NCBI RefSeq assembly: GCF_013019105.1
Contig: NZ_BLTE01000005.1
Span: 145,318-209,317 of the forward strand
Reading direction: 5' to 3'
Length of the DNA: 64,000 bases
Source of the DNA: Fundidesulfovibrio magnetotacticus
Lineage (GTDB): Bacteria > Desulfobacterota > Desulfovibrionia > Desulfovibrionales > Desulfovibrionaceae
Shown here in pieces: positions 16,726-25,161 of this stretch; the first letter of the stretch is position 1, and each line of letters starts with the position of its first letter. A program made the translations under genes and the position numbers. The notes under the pieces were generated by a model that saw nothing but the letters and a program-made list of their open reading frames with translations, ran no database searches and was not told the DNA's origin.

Positions 16726-18860
16726 AGGGGCTGCGTGGCGCGCTCACCCGCCGCCTTGCCTCGGACCGCCAGTTCCTGGCCGTCCTGCTTGCCGTGTTCG
16801 CCGGGGCCGTGGTCAGCACAGCCCTGGCCTACTCCCACACGCGCAAGACGGTGGAAGCGCTGGCCCGCACCCAGTTTCTCCAGAGCCTGGACTTCTTGGA
16901 CCACGAAGTGGACGTGCAGGTGCGCGGAATGATCTTCCAGACCCGCCTGGTGAGCCAGGAGCCCGTGCTCCTGCTGGCCCTGGAAGAAAGCTACCTGGGC
17001 GGCTCGGCCCGGGCGGCCGCCCGGCGCAAACTGGAAAGCCTGGTGGAGGACGGCGTTTTCGAACGCTTCTACCTGATGAACATGAAAGGCGCGATCGTCC
17101 TGGCCTCCAACCCCGCCCTGGCCGGGACCCTGGACGTGTCCGACCGGCGCTACTACCGCGAAGCACGCGAGGGCCGCCCCGCCCTGGAGACGGTGGAGAC
17201 CTCCCGGGTGACCGCACGGCCCATTCTTGTCGCCTCGCAACCCGTGCGCGCGGCCGACGGCTCCGTGCGCGGCGTCGTGGTGGCCATCCGGGACACCGCC
17301 GCCTTCGCCCGGGACATCCTGGCCCTGCCGCATCTGGGGGGGCTCGGCGTCGGCTTCATCCTTGGCAAGCACGGCAGCGTGCTGGCCGCACCGCCTCAGG
17401 GCGATCAGCCAACCTTCCAGCCGGACCCCTTCGTCCCCCTGATCGTCCACGGGGCGGACTCGAACCAATTGGTGCGTTTCGATCGACAGGGCGTCACGCG
17501 CATCTGCCTGGCCAAGATCAACCGCATCACGGGCTGGATCCTGGCCGTGGAAGCCGACGATGCCCTGGTGCTCTCCCCGGTGAACCACCTGGCCGCCGTG
17601 AACGTGGGCGTGGCCCTGGGCACGCTTGCCCTGGTTGCGCTTGCCCTCGGGGCGCTGCGCAAAGTGCTGGCCAACCTGCGCCGCTCCGAGGAGCGTTTCT
17701 CCATGCTCTTTCGCCTCTCGCCCGAGGCAGCGCTGCTCCTGGACGCCAACGACCTCTCCGTGCTCGCCGTCAACGAGGCCTACACCCGCCTCACGGGCTA
17801 CGCGCCCTCCGAGGTGCTGGGGCGCTCCATTCCCCAGATCCAACCGGAGATCGACCGCGCCCGGCTGGATGCCTTCCACGCCGACGTGCTGCGCGGGGGA
17901 CGCGTCGTGGACCGCGAGTTCGAGGGACGCCGCAACGACGGGCAAACCTTCAGGGTCTCCGTCTCCGGCCAGATCATCGAGAGCGAGTCCGGCCTGTGGC
18001 TCATGATTCTCCTGCACGACGTCACCCAGGCCCGCAAAATCCAGGAGATGATGATCCAGACCGAAAAGATGCTCTCCGTGGGCGGCATCGCGGCGGGCAT
18101 CGCCCACGAGATCAACAACCCTCTGGGCATCGTGGTCCAGGCCTCCCAGAACCTCGTGCAGCGCACCCGCCCGGACCACCCGAAGAACATTGAGGCCGCC
18201 CGCGAGGTGGGCGTGGACATGGGCCTCGTGGCCCGCTACTTCCAGGCCCGCCAGCTTGACGTGTTCGTCCAGGACATCCAGGGCGCCGCCTTGCGCGCCG
18301 CGAGCATCATCCGCCACATGCTGGACTTCAGCCGCAGCAGCGAGTCGCGCCGCAAACCCTGCGACCTGGCCGCCATCCTGGAAAAGGCCCTCTCCCTGGC
18401 CGCCAACGACTACGACCTCAAGAAAAGCTACGACTTCAAGCGCATCACCATAGACAGGGACTTTGAACCCAACCTCCCCTCCGTGCCCTGCACCGAAACC
18501 GAGATAGAGCAGGTGTTCCTGAACATCCTGCGCAACGCCGCCCAGGCCATGGCCGAAGCCCCGCCCCGCCCGGAAGGGCCGCGCATTGGCCTGCGCCTGC
18601 GAGCCTTGTCCGGCCGCGTCCAGGCCGTTTTCGAGGACAACGGCCCGGGCATGAGCCCCGAAGCGCGCCGCCGCGCCTTTGAGCCCTTCTACACCACCAA
18701 GGCCCCGGGCGTGGGCACGGGGCTCGGCCTCTCGGTCTCCTACTTCATCGTGGTCAAGGGCCACGGAGGGCGCATGACCCTGGACTCCGCGCAAGGCCGG
18801 GGCGCGCGCTTCACCCTGGAGCTGCCCCTGGGCGACGCCCCCCTGGACCCCGCCGCCTGA
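16722..18860 (+). CDS. PAS-domain sensor histidine kinase with periplasmic Cache-type domain
   Basis: A 712-residue inner-membrane kinase. TM1 is at about 17-36, followed by a Cache/PDC-like periplasmic region (DVSDRRYYREAREG is the usual Cache signature), then TM2 near 287-310. A PAS domain spans about 320-445 (EERFSMLFRLSPEAALLLD). The dimerisation helix carries the H-box GIAAGIAHEINNPLGIV with phospho-accepting H462. The ATPase domain has the N-box (EIEQVFLNILRNAAQAM), EDNGPGM and GVGTGLGLSV. No response regulator gene is adjacent, so its target is elsewhere. The four-base overlap with the binding protein gene indicates a two-protein sensor. Confidence 0.94.
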   Translation: MKGLRGALTRRLASDRQFLAVLLAVFAGAVVSTALAYSHTRKTVEALARTQFLQSLDFLDHEVDVQVRGMIFQTRLVSQEPVLLLALEESYLGGSARAAARRKLESLVEDGVFERFYLMNMKGAIVLASNPALAGTLDVSDRRYYREAREGRPALETVETSRVTARPILVASQPVRAADGSVRGVVVAIRDTAAFARDILALPHLGGLGVGFILGKHGSVLAAPPQGDQPTFQPDPFVPLIVHGADSNQLVRFDRQGVTRICLAKINRITGWILAVEADDALVLSPVNHLAAVNVGVALGTLALVALALGALRKVLANLRRSEERFSMLFRLSPEAALLLDANDLSVLAVNEAYTRLTGYAPSEVLGRSIPQIQPEIDRARLDAFHADVLRGGRVVDREFEGRRNDGQTFRVSVSGQIIESESGLWLMILLHDVTQARKIQEMMIQTEKMLSVGGIAAGIAHEINNPLGIVVQASQNLVQRTRPDHPKNIEAAREVGVDMGLVARYFQARQLDVFVQDIQGAALRAASIIRHMLDFSRSSESRRKPCDLAAILEKALSLAANDYDLKKSYDFKRITIDRDFEPNLPSVPCTETEIEQVFLNILRNAAQAMAEAPPRPEGPRIGLRLRALSGRVQAVFEDNGPGMSPEARRRAFEPFYTTKAPGVGTGLGLSVSYFIVVKGHGGRMTLDSAQGRGARFTLELPLGDAPLDPAA

Positions 18861-18874
18861 CCCGCACCCCGCTG

Positions 18875-18903
18875 TTGACGCACGGGCCTTCCCCGTCCAC
18901 AAT
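18875..18903 (+). promoter_or_regulatory. Sigma-70-type promoter for the YkgJ-family gene
   Basis: TTGACG and CACAAT are spaced 17 bases apart, 62 bases upstream of the chosen ATG. The location supports that downstream start, because translation beginning further upstream would overlap the promoter boxes. Confidence 0.45.
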
Positions 18904-18964
18904 GCGCGCGCCGGTCCGCATGGCCCGGCAGCGTGCTCACCCGAACCCAAAGGCGTCGCCCCGC

Positions 18965-19894
18965 ATGGCATCCAAGCATTTCCAGTGCACCCGCTGCGGC
19001 CGCTGCTGCCGCGCCAGCATCCCCCTGGGCCTGGCGGAGGCCCTGGACCACGACGAGTCCTTCCTCCTGGCTCTGGTCTTCTCCATGGAGACCTGGAACC
19101 TGGACGACTTCGCCGCCAACCGCCCGGTCCTGCCCATCACCCACGAGGATCTCTTCACCACCCTGGCCTTCCGCAAGGACAAGCTGGCCATGGACGCCAG
19201 CCGCGATCTGGTGTTCCGCGTGGGACGCGCACCCTCGGGCACGCAACGCCTGGCCACCTTCGTCACCGTGGGGGCCGCCGCCCTGGGCGACTTCCATGCG
19301 GGCCAGGCCCGCTGCCCCTCCCTGGCCCCGGACGACACCTGCTCCATCTACGATCGCCGCCCCCTGGGCTGCCGCGTCTTCCCCCTGGACCCCCTCTTCC
19401 CGGAAATGCTCCAGCACGTGCCCCTTGCGGGCCTGGAGACGCGCCTGCCCTGCGACTTCTCCCCCCAGGCCCCCGAAATCTGGCGCGAAGGCAGCCTGAC
19501 CGATCCCGAAGCGCTGGCCCTGCTCGCCAGACGCCAGGAGACCATCCGGCGCGACTCCCTCTTCCTGCCCTACTACCGCGTGGCCGCCGAGGCCTTCCGG
19601 CCCATGCCCACGCTCCCCGAGATCCTCAAGAGCCTCGGGGGCAACGGACGCCTGGACCTGCCCTTCGCGCCCGCCCTGGTCTATCTCACGGCCGCCGGGG
19701 CCATCAGCCCCGAGCGCGCCGAGCGCTGCCTGGAACGCCAGACCGCACTGGCCCGCAAGGCCGTGGAACAGGCGCTGGCCCGCAAGGACAAGGCAGAGCG
19801 CGCACGCACCGCCGTGCTGCGCAACTGCCTGTCCCTCATGGAAAGCTTCACGGGCCGCATCGCCCAGGCCGCCGACACCGCCCCCAAGGGCTGA
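18965..19894 (+). CDS. YkgJ family cysteine-cluster protein
   Basis: A 309-residue protein with the zinc/iron-chelating YkgJ (CxxCxxCC) domain. The first cysteine group is CTRCGRCC right at the N-terminus. It is followed about 110 residues later by CPSLAPDDTCSIYDRRPLGC and RVFPL, the standard second half of the metal site with the RPxxCRxFP signature. The remaining C-terminal part is helical and charged, with no recognised domain. Start choice: the ATG gives the cysteine motif directly at the N-terminus, as in the family, and a promoter lies upstream. The metal and function are not established for this family. It is followed closely by malQ. Confidence 0.85.
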   Translation: MASKHFQCTRCGRCCRASIPLGLAEALDHDESFLLALVFSMETWNLDDFAANRPVLPITHEDLFTTLAFRKDKLAMDASRDLVFRVGRAPSGTQRLATFVTVGAAALGDFHAGQARCPSLAPDDTCSIYDRRPLGCRVFPLDPLFPEMLQHVPLAGLETRLPCDFSPQAPEIWREGSLTDPEALALLARRQETIRRDSLFLPYYRVAAEAFRPMPTLPEILKSLGGNGRLDLPFAPALVYLTAAGAISPERAERCLERQTALARKAVEQALARKDKAERARTAVLRNCLSLMESFTGRIAQAADTAPKG

Positions 19895-19912
19895 ACTCAC
19901 CGGGAGAACGCC

Positions 19913-21436
19913 ATGCACAGACGCGGCGCGGGAATCCTTCTGCATGTCACGAGCCTGCCCTCGCCCTACGGCGTCGGCGACATGGGACCGGGCACCCTGG
20001 ATTTCCTCGATTTCCTCGTGGAGGCCGGACAGTCCGTCTGGCAGATCCTGCCCCTCACCCCAACCTCCAGCTTCATCGGGGATTCGCCCTATTCGTCGGA
20101 CTCGGCCTTCGCGGGCAACCCCCTGCTCCTGAGCCCTGAGCTCCTCGTGAGGGACGGCTGGCTCGACCGGGACGACCTGGGCAGCATGCCCCGCCACGAT
20201 CCAGCCCGGGCCGACTTCCCCCAGGCCGCGGCCTTCAAGGAACGCCTGCTCGACCTGGCCTTCGAGCGCGCCGCCGCCTCCCTGGAGCGGCGCCCGGAGT
20301 TCGCCCGCTTCCGCGCCGAACAGGCCTCCTGGCTGGACGACTACTGCCTCTTCAAGGCCCTCAAGCACGCCCTGGGAGGCCTCTCCTGGACACGCTGGCC
20401 CGCCCCCCTGCGCGACCGCGACCCCGAAGCCCTGGCCGGACGCCGCCAGGCCCTGGACCGGCGGGTGCTCAAGGAAGCCTTCGTCCAGCACCTCTTCCAC
20501 GACCAATGGAGCGCCCTCAAGGCCGAGGCCGCCCGGCGCGACATCCTCGTGGTGGGCGACGCGCCCATCTACGTCACCCAGGACAGCGCCGACGTCTGGG
20601 CCAACCCGGAACTCTTCAAGCTCGGCCCGGACCGCGAACCCCTCTTCGTGGCGGGCGTGCCCCCCGACTACTTCTCCGAGACCGGCCAGCGCTGGGGCAA
20701 CCCCGTCTACGACTGGGACGCCCACCTGGCCTCGGGTTTCGCCTGGTGGATCAAACGCCTCGCCCACAACTTCCGCCTCTTCGACTTCGTGCGCCTGGAC
20801 CATTTCCGGGGCTTCGCGGGCTACTGGGAAATTCCCGCCGAGGAGAAGACCGCCGTCAAGGGCCGCTGGGTCGATGCCCCGGGCCAGGCCTTTTTCAAGT
20901 CCCTGCTGGCCCACTTCCCCGTGCTGCCCATCCTGGCCGAGGACCTGGGCGTGATCACCCCCGACGTGCGCGAACTGCGCGACGCCATGGGCTTCCCCGG
21001 CATGAAGGTGCTCCAGTTCGCCTTCGGCCCCGACGTGGGCGAAAACCGGGACGCTCCCCACCACCACGTGGAGAACTGCGTGGCCTACACCGGCACCCAC
21101 GACAACAACACCGCCCGGGGCTGGTTCCTGCACGACGCCGGAGAGATCGGGAGGCAGTCGCTGCAGGAGTACGTCGGGCGCTCCCTGGCCCCCGCCGAGG
21201 CCCCCTGGGAGCTCCTGCGCCTGGCCTCCATGAGCGTGGCCCGCCTGTCCGTGGCCCCTCTCCAGGACGCCCTGGGCCTGGACGCCTCCGCGCGCATGAA
21301 CACCCCCTCGGTGGCCAGGGGCAACTGGGCCTGGCGCGTCACCACGGAGCAGTTCTCCCCCGCGCTGGCCCAGCGGCTGGCCGGGCTGGCCGCTCTCCAC
21401 GGGCGCTCGCGCCGTGCGGCCCCACGGCAGGGCTAG
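19913..21436 (+). CDS. malQ: 4-alpha-glucanotransferase (amylomaltase)
   Basis: Transfers maltooligosaccharide segments between alpha-1,4-glucans (GH77), acting in glycogen/maltodextrin turnover. The 507-residue length is normal for the short form. The opening RRGAGILLHVTSLPSPYGVG and then DSAFAGNPLLLSP are diagnostic. Catalytic residues are the nucleophile D296 (RLDHFRGF), the acid/base E343 (ILAEDLGVITPDV) and D397 (YTGTHDNNT). GGGAG lies upstream of the ATG, 18 bases after the YkgJ-family stop codon. It partners functionally with glgB found 15 kb away. No glycogen phosphorylase or synthase is in the window. Confidence 0.97.
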   Translation: MHRRGAGILLHVTSLPSPYGVGDMGPGTLDFLDFLVEAGQSVWQILPLTPTSSFIGDSPYSSDSAFAGNPLLLSPELLVRDGWLDRDDLGSMPRHDPARADFPQAAAFKERLLDLAFERAAASLERRPEFARFRAEQASWLDDYCLFKALKHALGGLSWTRWPAPLRDRDPEALAGRRQALDRRVLKEAFVQHLFHDQWSALKAEAARRDILVVGDAPIYVTQDSADVWANPELFKLGPDREPLFVAGVPPDYFSETGQRWGNPVYDWDAHLASGFAWWIKRLAHNFRLFDFVRLDHFRGFAGYWEIPAEEKTAVKGRWVDAPGQAFFKSLLAHFPVLPILAEDLGVITPDVRELRDAMGFPGMKVLQFAFGPDVGENRDAPHHHVENCVAYTGTHDNNTARGWFLHDAGEIGRQSLQEYVGRSLAPAEAPWELLRLASMSVARLSVAPLQDALGLDASARMNTPSVARGNWAWRVTTEQFSPALAQRLAGLAALHGRSRRAAPRQG

Positions 21437-21442
21437 CCCCGC

Positions 21443-23005
21443 GTGTCCCCCGGCAAAGCACGCCTTCTGACCCTGGCGGCCCTGGTCCTGGTGGTCTCCG
21501 CGGGCGTCCTGGCCGCCCTGGAGTACGACAAGCTGCGCCGCGAGTTCTCCGAGCAGGTCACCCTCTCCGAGAGCCGCGCCGTGCGCGACGCCCTGGGAAT
21601 GTTCCTGGCCCCGCCCCTGGCGGCGCTCCAGGCCACGGGCAAGCTCCTGGCCCAGTCGGGCGGGGGCCGCACGCCCGCCGAGGCCCTGCTCGTGACGCGC
21701 ACGGCCCTTGCCGACGAACCGGGCCTGGCCTGCGCCGTCCTCACCGACGCCTCTGGCGTGCTGGCCATGGCCTGCCGCGACGGCCAGGATGCCCTGACCT
21801 TCCTGCGCCCGGCCACCGGCCTGGCAGGAGGCGTGTGGGAGCGCACGCGCCCGGGCGGCGCGGCCATCCCCGCCGCGTCGGCAGCGGACATGAAGGCCCT
21901 GGGCGATCTCCTGGCCGAGGCAGCCTCGACCCAGGCCCCCGGGCATCCCGCATGGCCCGCCTGGACCTGGGCCCACCGCCTGCCCGGGCTGCCCGGCCAC
22001 GCCCTTTCGGCCTTGGTCCCGGCCGGGGCCGGCGGCGACGCGTCCCTGCTGGCCTTCAGCTTCTCGCTGGATTCTCTGCGCGCCGCTCTGGACCAGGCCC
22101 TGCCTGAAGGGGCGCGCGCCCTGCTCTTCACCTCCGGCGGGCAGGCCCTGCGCGCCTCCCTGGGCACGGGCGCGACCGGACCGGACGGCGAGGCCCTCTT
22201 CGCAGGACCGGAAGCCCTGGACGATCCCCTTCTGCAATCGGCCCTGACCGCCTGGATCGCGGCGGGTAAACCCTCCGGCGAGGCCTTCGCCTTCACGCGC
22301 GACGGCGAGGAGTGGTGGGCCGCCGTGAACGCCCTGCGCGACGACGATGTGCGCACCCTGGCGGGAATGGCCCTGCCCCGCCGGGCGCTCTTCGAGCTGC
22401 TCTTCCGAGGCAACCGCGCGCCCCTCTACGCCGGGGCGGGGCTGGCCATGGCCGTGCTCCTTCTGGCATCCCTGGCCGTGGCCGCGCGGGGCCGCAAGCG
22501 GCGCGCCCAGGCCTTTTTCGAGGCCGAGGCAGAGGTGGAAGCCCTCCTGGCAGCCGGGGAGTCCGAAACCCTTGAGTTCAAGTCCACCCTGCGCTTCAAT
22601 CTCGCGGCGGGGCGCCCCGGCAAGGAGATCGAAATGGCCTCCATGAAGGCCATCACGGCCTTCATGAATTCCTCGGGAGGGGTGCTCGCCGTGGGCGTGG
22701 ACGACCAGGGCGAACCCCTGGGCCTGGAACCGGACGGCTTCGAGAACGAGGACCACCTCCTGCGCCATTTCACCTCGCTCTTCGCCCAGCACGTGGGCAT
22801 TGAGTTCCTGGGGCTGGCGGCTTTCGGCATGCGCTCCTGCCGGGGCAGGCGCATCCTCCTGGTGCGCTGCGCGCCTTCGCGCGAGCCCGTGATCCTTAAG
22901 GGCGGCAAGGAGGAGGAATTCTACCTGCGCGCCGGTCCCTCCAGCCGCAAGCTCTCCCTTTCAGACGTGCTGCGCCACGTGGCGAAGGGCCGCAGGGAGC
23001 TCTGA
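21443..23005 (+). CDS. Membrane-anchored protein with C-terminal AlbA_2 (Schlafen-type) domain
   Basis: A 520-residue protein with an unusual layout. TM1 is at about 5-22, followed by an extracytoplasmic region of some 300 residues resembling a double-Cache sensor. TM2 is near 333-352 and leads to a basic stretch (ARGRKRRAQ). The cytoplasmic C-terminal domain, about 360-510, matches the AlbA_2 divergent-ATPase/DNA-binding family: ESETLEFKSTLRFN, ITAFMNSSGGVLAVGVDD, GREPVI-like EPVILKGGKEEEFYLRAGPSS. It uses a GTG start six bases after malQ. AlbA_2 domains are usually soluble; here one sits where a signalling output domain would be. The function is unknown, but a membrane sensor regulating nucleic acid is plausible. 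Confidence 0.8.
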   Translation: MSPGKARLLTLAALVLVVSAGVLAALEYDKLRREFSEQVTLSESRAVRDALGMFLAPPLAALQATGKLLAQSGGGRTPAEALLVTRTALADEPGLACAVLTDASGVLAMACRDGQDALTFLRPATGLAGGVWERTRPGGAAIPAASAADMKALGDLLAEAASTQAPGHPAWPAWTWAHRLPGLPGHALSALVPAGAGGDASLLAFSFSLDSLRAALDQALPEGARALLFTSGGQALRASLGTGATGPDGEALFAGPEALDDPLLQSALTAWIAAGKPSGEAFAFTRDGEEWWAAVNALRDDDVRTLAGMALPRRALFELLFRGNRAPLYAGAGLAMAVLLLASLAVAARGRKRRAQAFFEAEAEVEALLAAGESETLEFKSTLRFNLAAGRPGKEIEMASMKAITAFMNSSGGVLAVGVDDQGEPLGLEPDGFENEDHLLRHFTSLFAQHVGIEFLGLAAFGMRSCRGRRILLVRCAPSREPVILKGGKEEEFYLRAGPSSRKLSLSDVLRHVAKGRREL

Positions 23006-23122
23006 TGCGCCGACCCCGGGCCCCCGCGCGCCGTCGCTTTCCCCGCCGGACGGCCCCCGGCAAATGGACAGGGCGGCCCGCCTGCGATACCTAGCGAGGA
23101 ACACCCGGAGGCGCCGCGCCCA

Positions 23123-24388
23123 ATGCCCCTTGCCGAGTCTGCCCCCACGCTCTACGTGGACACTTTTTTCGCACGCCAGCCCGTGTTCCGGGCGGACACC
23201 TCCGTGTTCGGCTACGAACTGCTCTACCGCAGCGGCAGCGAGGACGACACCGGAGACTATTCCGACGAGGACGCGGCCTCCCTGCTGGTGCTCTCCTCGG
23301 CGCTGGCCTCGCCCGCTGGGGCGGGCAAGCCCGACCGCAAGGCGATCGTGCATTTTTCGGAGCGCTCGCTCCTCACGGACCTGCACGCAGCCCTGCCGCC
23401 CGAGAGCACCGCGCTGATCATCAAGCCGCGCCGCCACGCCGGGGAGGGCTATCTCCAGACCCTGCGCAAGGCCCGCTCGCGCGGGTTCACCCTGATGCTG
23501 GACTCCCTCGAACCGGACGCCTGCGACCCCGCCCTCCTGGAGCTGGCCCGGGTGGTCTGCCTGGACCTGGCCGGACAGACGCCCCAGCGGCTGGCCGACG
23601 CCGCGCGCGCCCTCAAGACGCCCGGACGCCAACTCCTGGCCCGTGGCGTGGAAGACGACCAGGGCCTGCGCCGGGCCAAGGACCTGGGCTTCGACCTCTT
23701 CCAGGGCTTCTTCTTCGCCAGGCCCGTCATCGTGCCGGGCCGCAAGCTCCCGACGGGACGCCTGGCCCGCCTCTCCATCCACAAGACCCTGGGCAAGGGG
23801 GAGGACGCGCTGGAGGAGCTGGCCCGGGTCATCGAATCCGACGTGTCGGTGAGCTATCGCCTGCTCACGTTCATCAACTCCGCGTCCTTCTCGGCGCGCC
23901 AGAAGGTCAGCTCCATCCGCCACGCCCTGAATCTGTTGGGCTGGCGCAAGGTGCGCGGCTGGCTCCTGATGGTGGTGCTCTCCGAGCTTTTGCCCAAGGG
24001 CAAGCCCTCGGAGCTGCCCTACCTCTCCACCATCCGGGCGCGTTTCCTGGAGCGCGCCTCGTCCGGCCTGGCCCCCGGGGGAGTGACTCCGGACACGCTC
24101 TTCCTCATGGGCCTTTTTTCCCTGCTGGAGCCCATGCTGGACACCCCCATGCCGGAACTGGTGGACCAACTCCCCCTGGACGACGCCGTGAAGGACGCCC
24201 TGAGCGGCAAGCACAACGGCTTCACCCCCTGGCTTCACCTGGCGCGCTGTTTCGAGACGGGCGACTGGTCCCGACTCGACGAACTCACGACCCGGCTGTC
24301 CCTGGACCCCGTGAAAGTGGCCAGCTCCTACTGCGAGGCTTTGGTGTGGGCCAAAGCCCTGGAGGAGCAGGCCTCCGAAACCCCCTAA
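23123..24388 (+). CDS. EAL-HDOD (YuxH-like) signalling protein
   Basis: A 421-residue cytosolic protein. Residues about 10-200 form an EAL-like domain (FFARQPVFRADTSVFGYELL; KAIVHFSERSL; GFDLFQGFFFARPV). It lacks several metal-binding residues of active cyclic-di-GMP phosphodiesterases, as is usual in this YuxH/CdgJ-like group. Residues about 205-400 form an HDOD domain (LARLSIHKTLG; DVSVSYRLLTFINSASF; SIRHALNLLGWRKVRGWLLM). Such proteins usually act as non-enzymatic regulators of motility or type IV pilus behaviour. It precedes two small exported proteins with a 15-base gap. No receiver domain is present. Confidence 0.9.
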   Translation: MPLAESAPTLYVDTFFARQPVFRADTSVFGYELLYRSGSEDDTGDYSDEDAASLLVLSSALASPAGAGKPDRKAIVHFSERSLLTDLHAALPPESTALIIKPRRHAGEGYLQTLRKARSRGFTLMLDSLEPDACDPALLELARVVCLDLAGQTPQRLADAARALKTPGRQLLARGVEDDQGLRRAKDLGFDLFQGFFFARPVIVPGRKLPTGRLARLSIHKTLGKGEDALEELARVIESDVSVSYRLLTFINSASFSARQKVSSIRHALNLLGWRKVRGWLLMVVLSELLPKGKPSELPYLSTIRARFLERASSGLAPGGVTPDTLFLMGLFSLLEPMLDTPMPELVDQLPLDDAVKDALSGKHNGFTPWLHLARCFETGDWSRLDELTTRLSLDPVKVASSYCEALVWAKALEEQASETP

Positions 24389-24403
24389 CCCCCCGGAGGC
24401 ATC

Positions 24404-24754
24404 ATGCGAAAGTTCGTCGTACCGCTTCTCCTGGTCCTGGCCCTGGCCGGTCAGGCCCTGGCCGCGGAGAAGCGCATCGTGTTCATCAACTCGGTCAACC
24501 AGCAGATAAAGGGCATCTTCCTGGCCCCCGCTGGCTCCGGCCAGTGGGGCCCCAACCTCCTGGACAAGTGGAAGCTCAAGAACGGCCGCAAGGTGGACAT
24601 CGCCGTGCCCCACGACAGGGGCAACTGCCAGTGGGACCTCAAGTACGTGGTCCGCGACAAGCTGGCCTACACCGTCAAGGACATCGACATCTGCAAGGCC
24701 GTGGAAATCGAACTGTTCCTGGACAAGGGACAGGCCTGGGCCAACATCAAATAG
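24404..24754 (+). CDS. Small exported protein of unknown function
   Basis: A 116-residue protein that I do not recognise. A clear Sec signal peptide occupies residues 1-20 (LLLVLALAGQALA, cleavage expected before AEKR). The mature part is about 96 residues with a mainly beta pattern: RIVFINSVNQQIKGIFLAP, WDLKYVVRDKL, AVEIELFLDKG. The conserved-looking NSVNQQI... WG opening suggests a small beta-sandwich. It has two cysteines (C75 and C97) that could form a disulfide. GGAGG lies seven bases upstream of the ATG. It sits between the EAL-HDOD gene and a Cys-rich lipoprotein gene in one apparent transcript. Confidence 0.75.
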   Translation: MRKFVVPLLLVLALAGQALAAEKRIVFINSVNQQIKGIFLAPAGSGQWGPNLLDKWKLKNGRKVDIAVPHDRGNCQWDLKYVVRDKLAYTVKDIDICKAVEIELFLDKGQAWANIK

Positions 24755-24763
24755 GAGATCACC

Positions 24764-25093
24764 ATGCGCGCGATCCTCGTTTCGCTTCTCGCCGCGGCGT
24801 CCCTGATCCTCTTGGCCGGCTGCAAAAACCCTCCCAAGATGTCCCTGGACGAGTTCCAGGAGTTCTGCAACGACGAGTTCGGCTATGCCGAGGACTGCGA
24901 CTCGGGCCCCATCTGCTCCGGCTACGCCCAGGCGGTCTCCCGCCAGTTCCAGGGCGTCAAGGACTGCGTGGCCGCATGCAACGCCCAGGACAAGGCCTAT
25001 TGGATGGAAAACGTCATGACCGACTGCGCCGCCGTGGTGGGCAACGCCACCGACTGGTGCGACCAGTACTGCCGCCGCAAGTACCAGCAATAA
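24764..25093 (+). CDS. Small cysteine-rich lipoprotein of unknown function
   Basis: A 109-residue protein that I do not assign to a family. The signal peptide ends in lipobox LLAGC (C20), so it should be lipid-anchored. The short mature domain contains eight further cysteines (35, 45, 51, 68, 72, 88, 99, 103), an even number that could give four disulfides in the periplasm. There is no CxxCH haem motif. Spacing includes CVAAC and CDQYC, i.e. two CxxxC pairs, as in helical hairpins with paired disulfides. It starts nine bases after the preceding small exported protein, with AGGAG upstream, so the two are probably made together. Confidence 0.78.
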   Translation: MRAILVSLLAAASLILLAGCKNPPKMSLDEFQEFCNDEFGYAEDCDSGPICSGYAQAVSRQFQGVKDCVAACNAQDKAYWMENVMTDCAAVVGNATDWCDQYCRRKYQQ

Positions 25094-25103
25094 GCGACGC
25101 CGC

Positions 25104-25139
25104 GTTCCGGGGTAGGTCCGTACCCGCCCGCCCCGGAAC
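25104..25139 (+). terminator. Weak hairpin after the Cys-rich lipoprotein
   Basis: GTTCCGGGG and CCCCGGAAC form a nine-pair stem enclosing 18 bases. A T-run is missing downstream (only CTTT some way later), so it may be a pause site or mRNA 3'-end stabiliser rather than a strong terminator. Confidence 0.35.
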
Positions 25140-25161
25140 ACCCCGCCTTTCCGGAGCCTTC

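Noticed and set aside
18740..22792. A 1350-codon open frame on the minus strand
   Set aside because: It lies antisense to the kinase, YkgJ, malQ and AlbA_2 genes, has low-complexity Gly/Ala/His/Gln-rich composition, and is an artefact of high GC at third codon positions.
21443..23005. Anti-phage defence system based on the AlbA_2 domain
   Set aside because: No helicase, nuclease, toxin or other defence gene is adjacent, and neighbours are metabolic or signalling genes; a signalling role is more likely.
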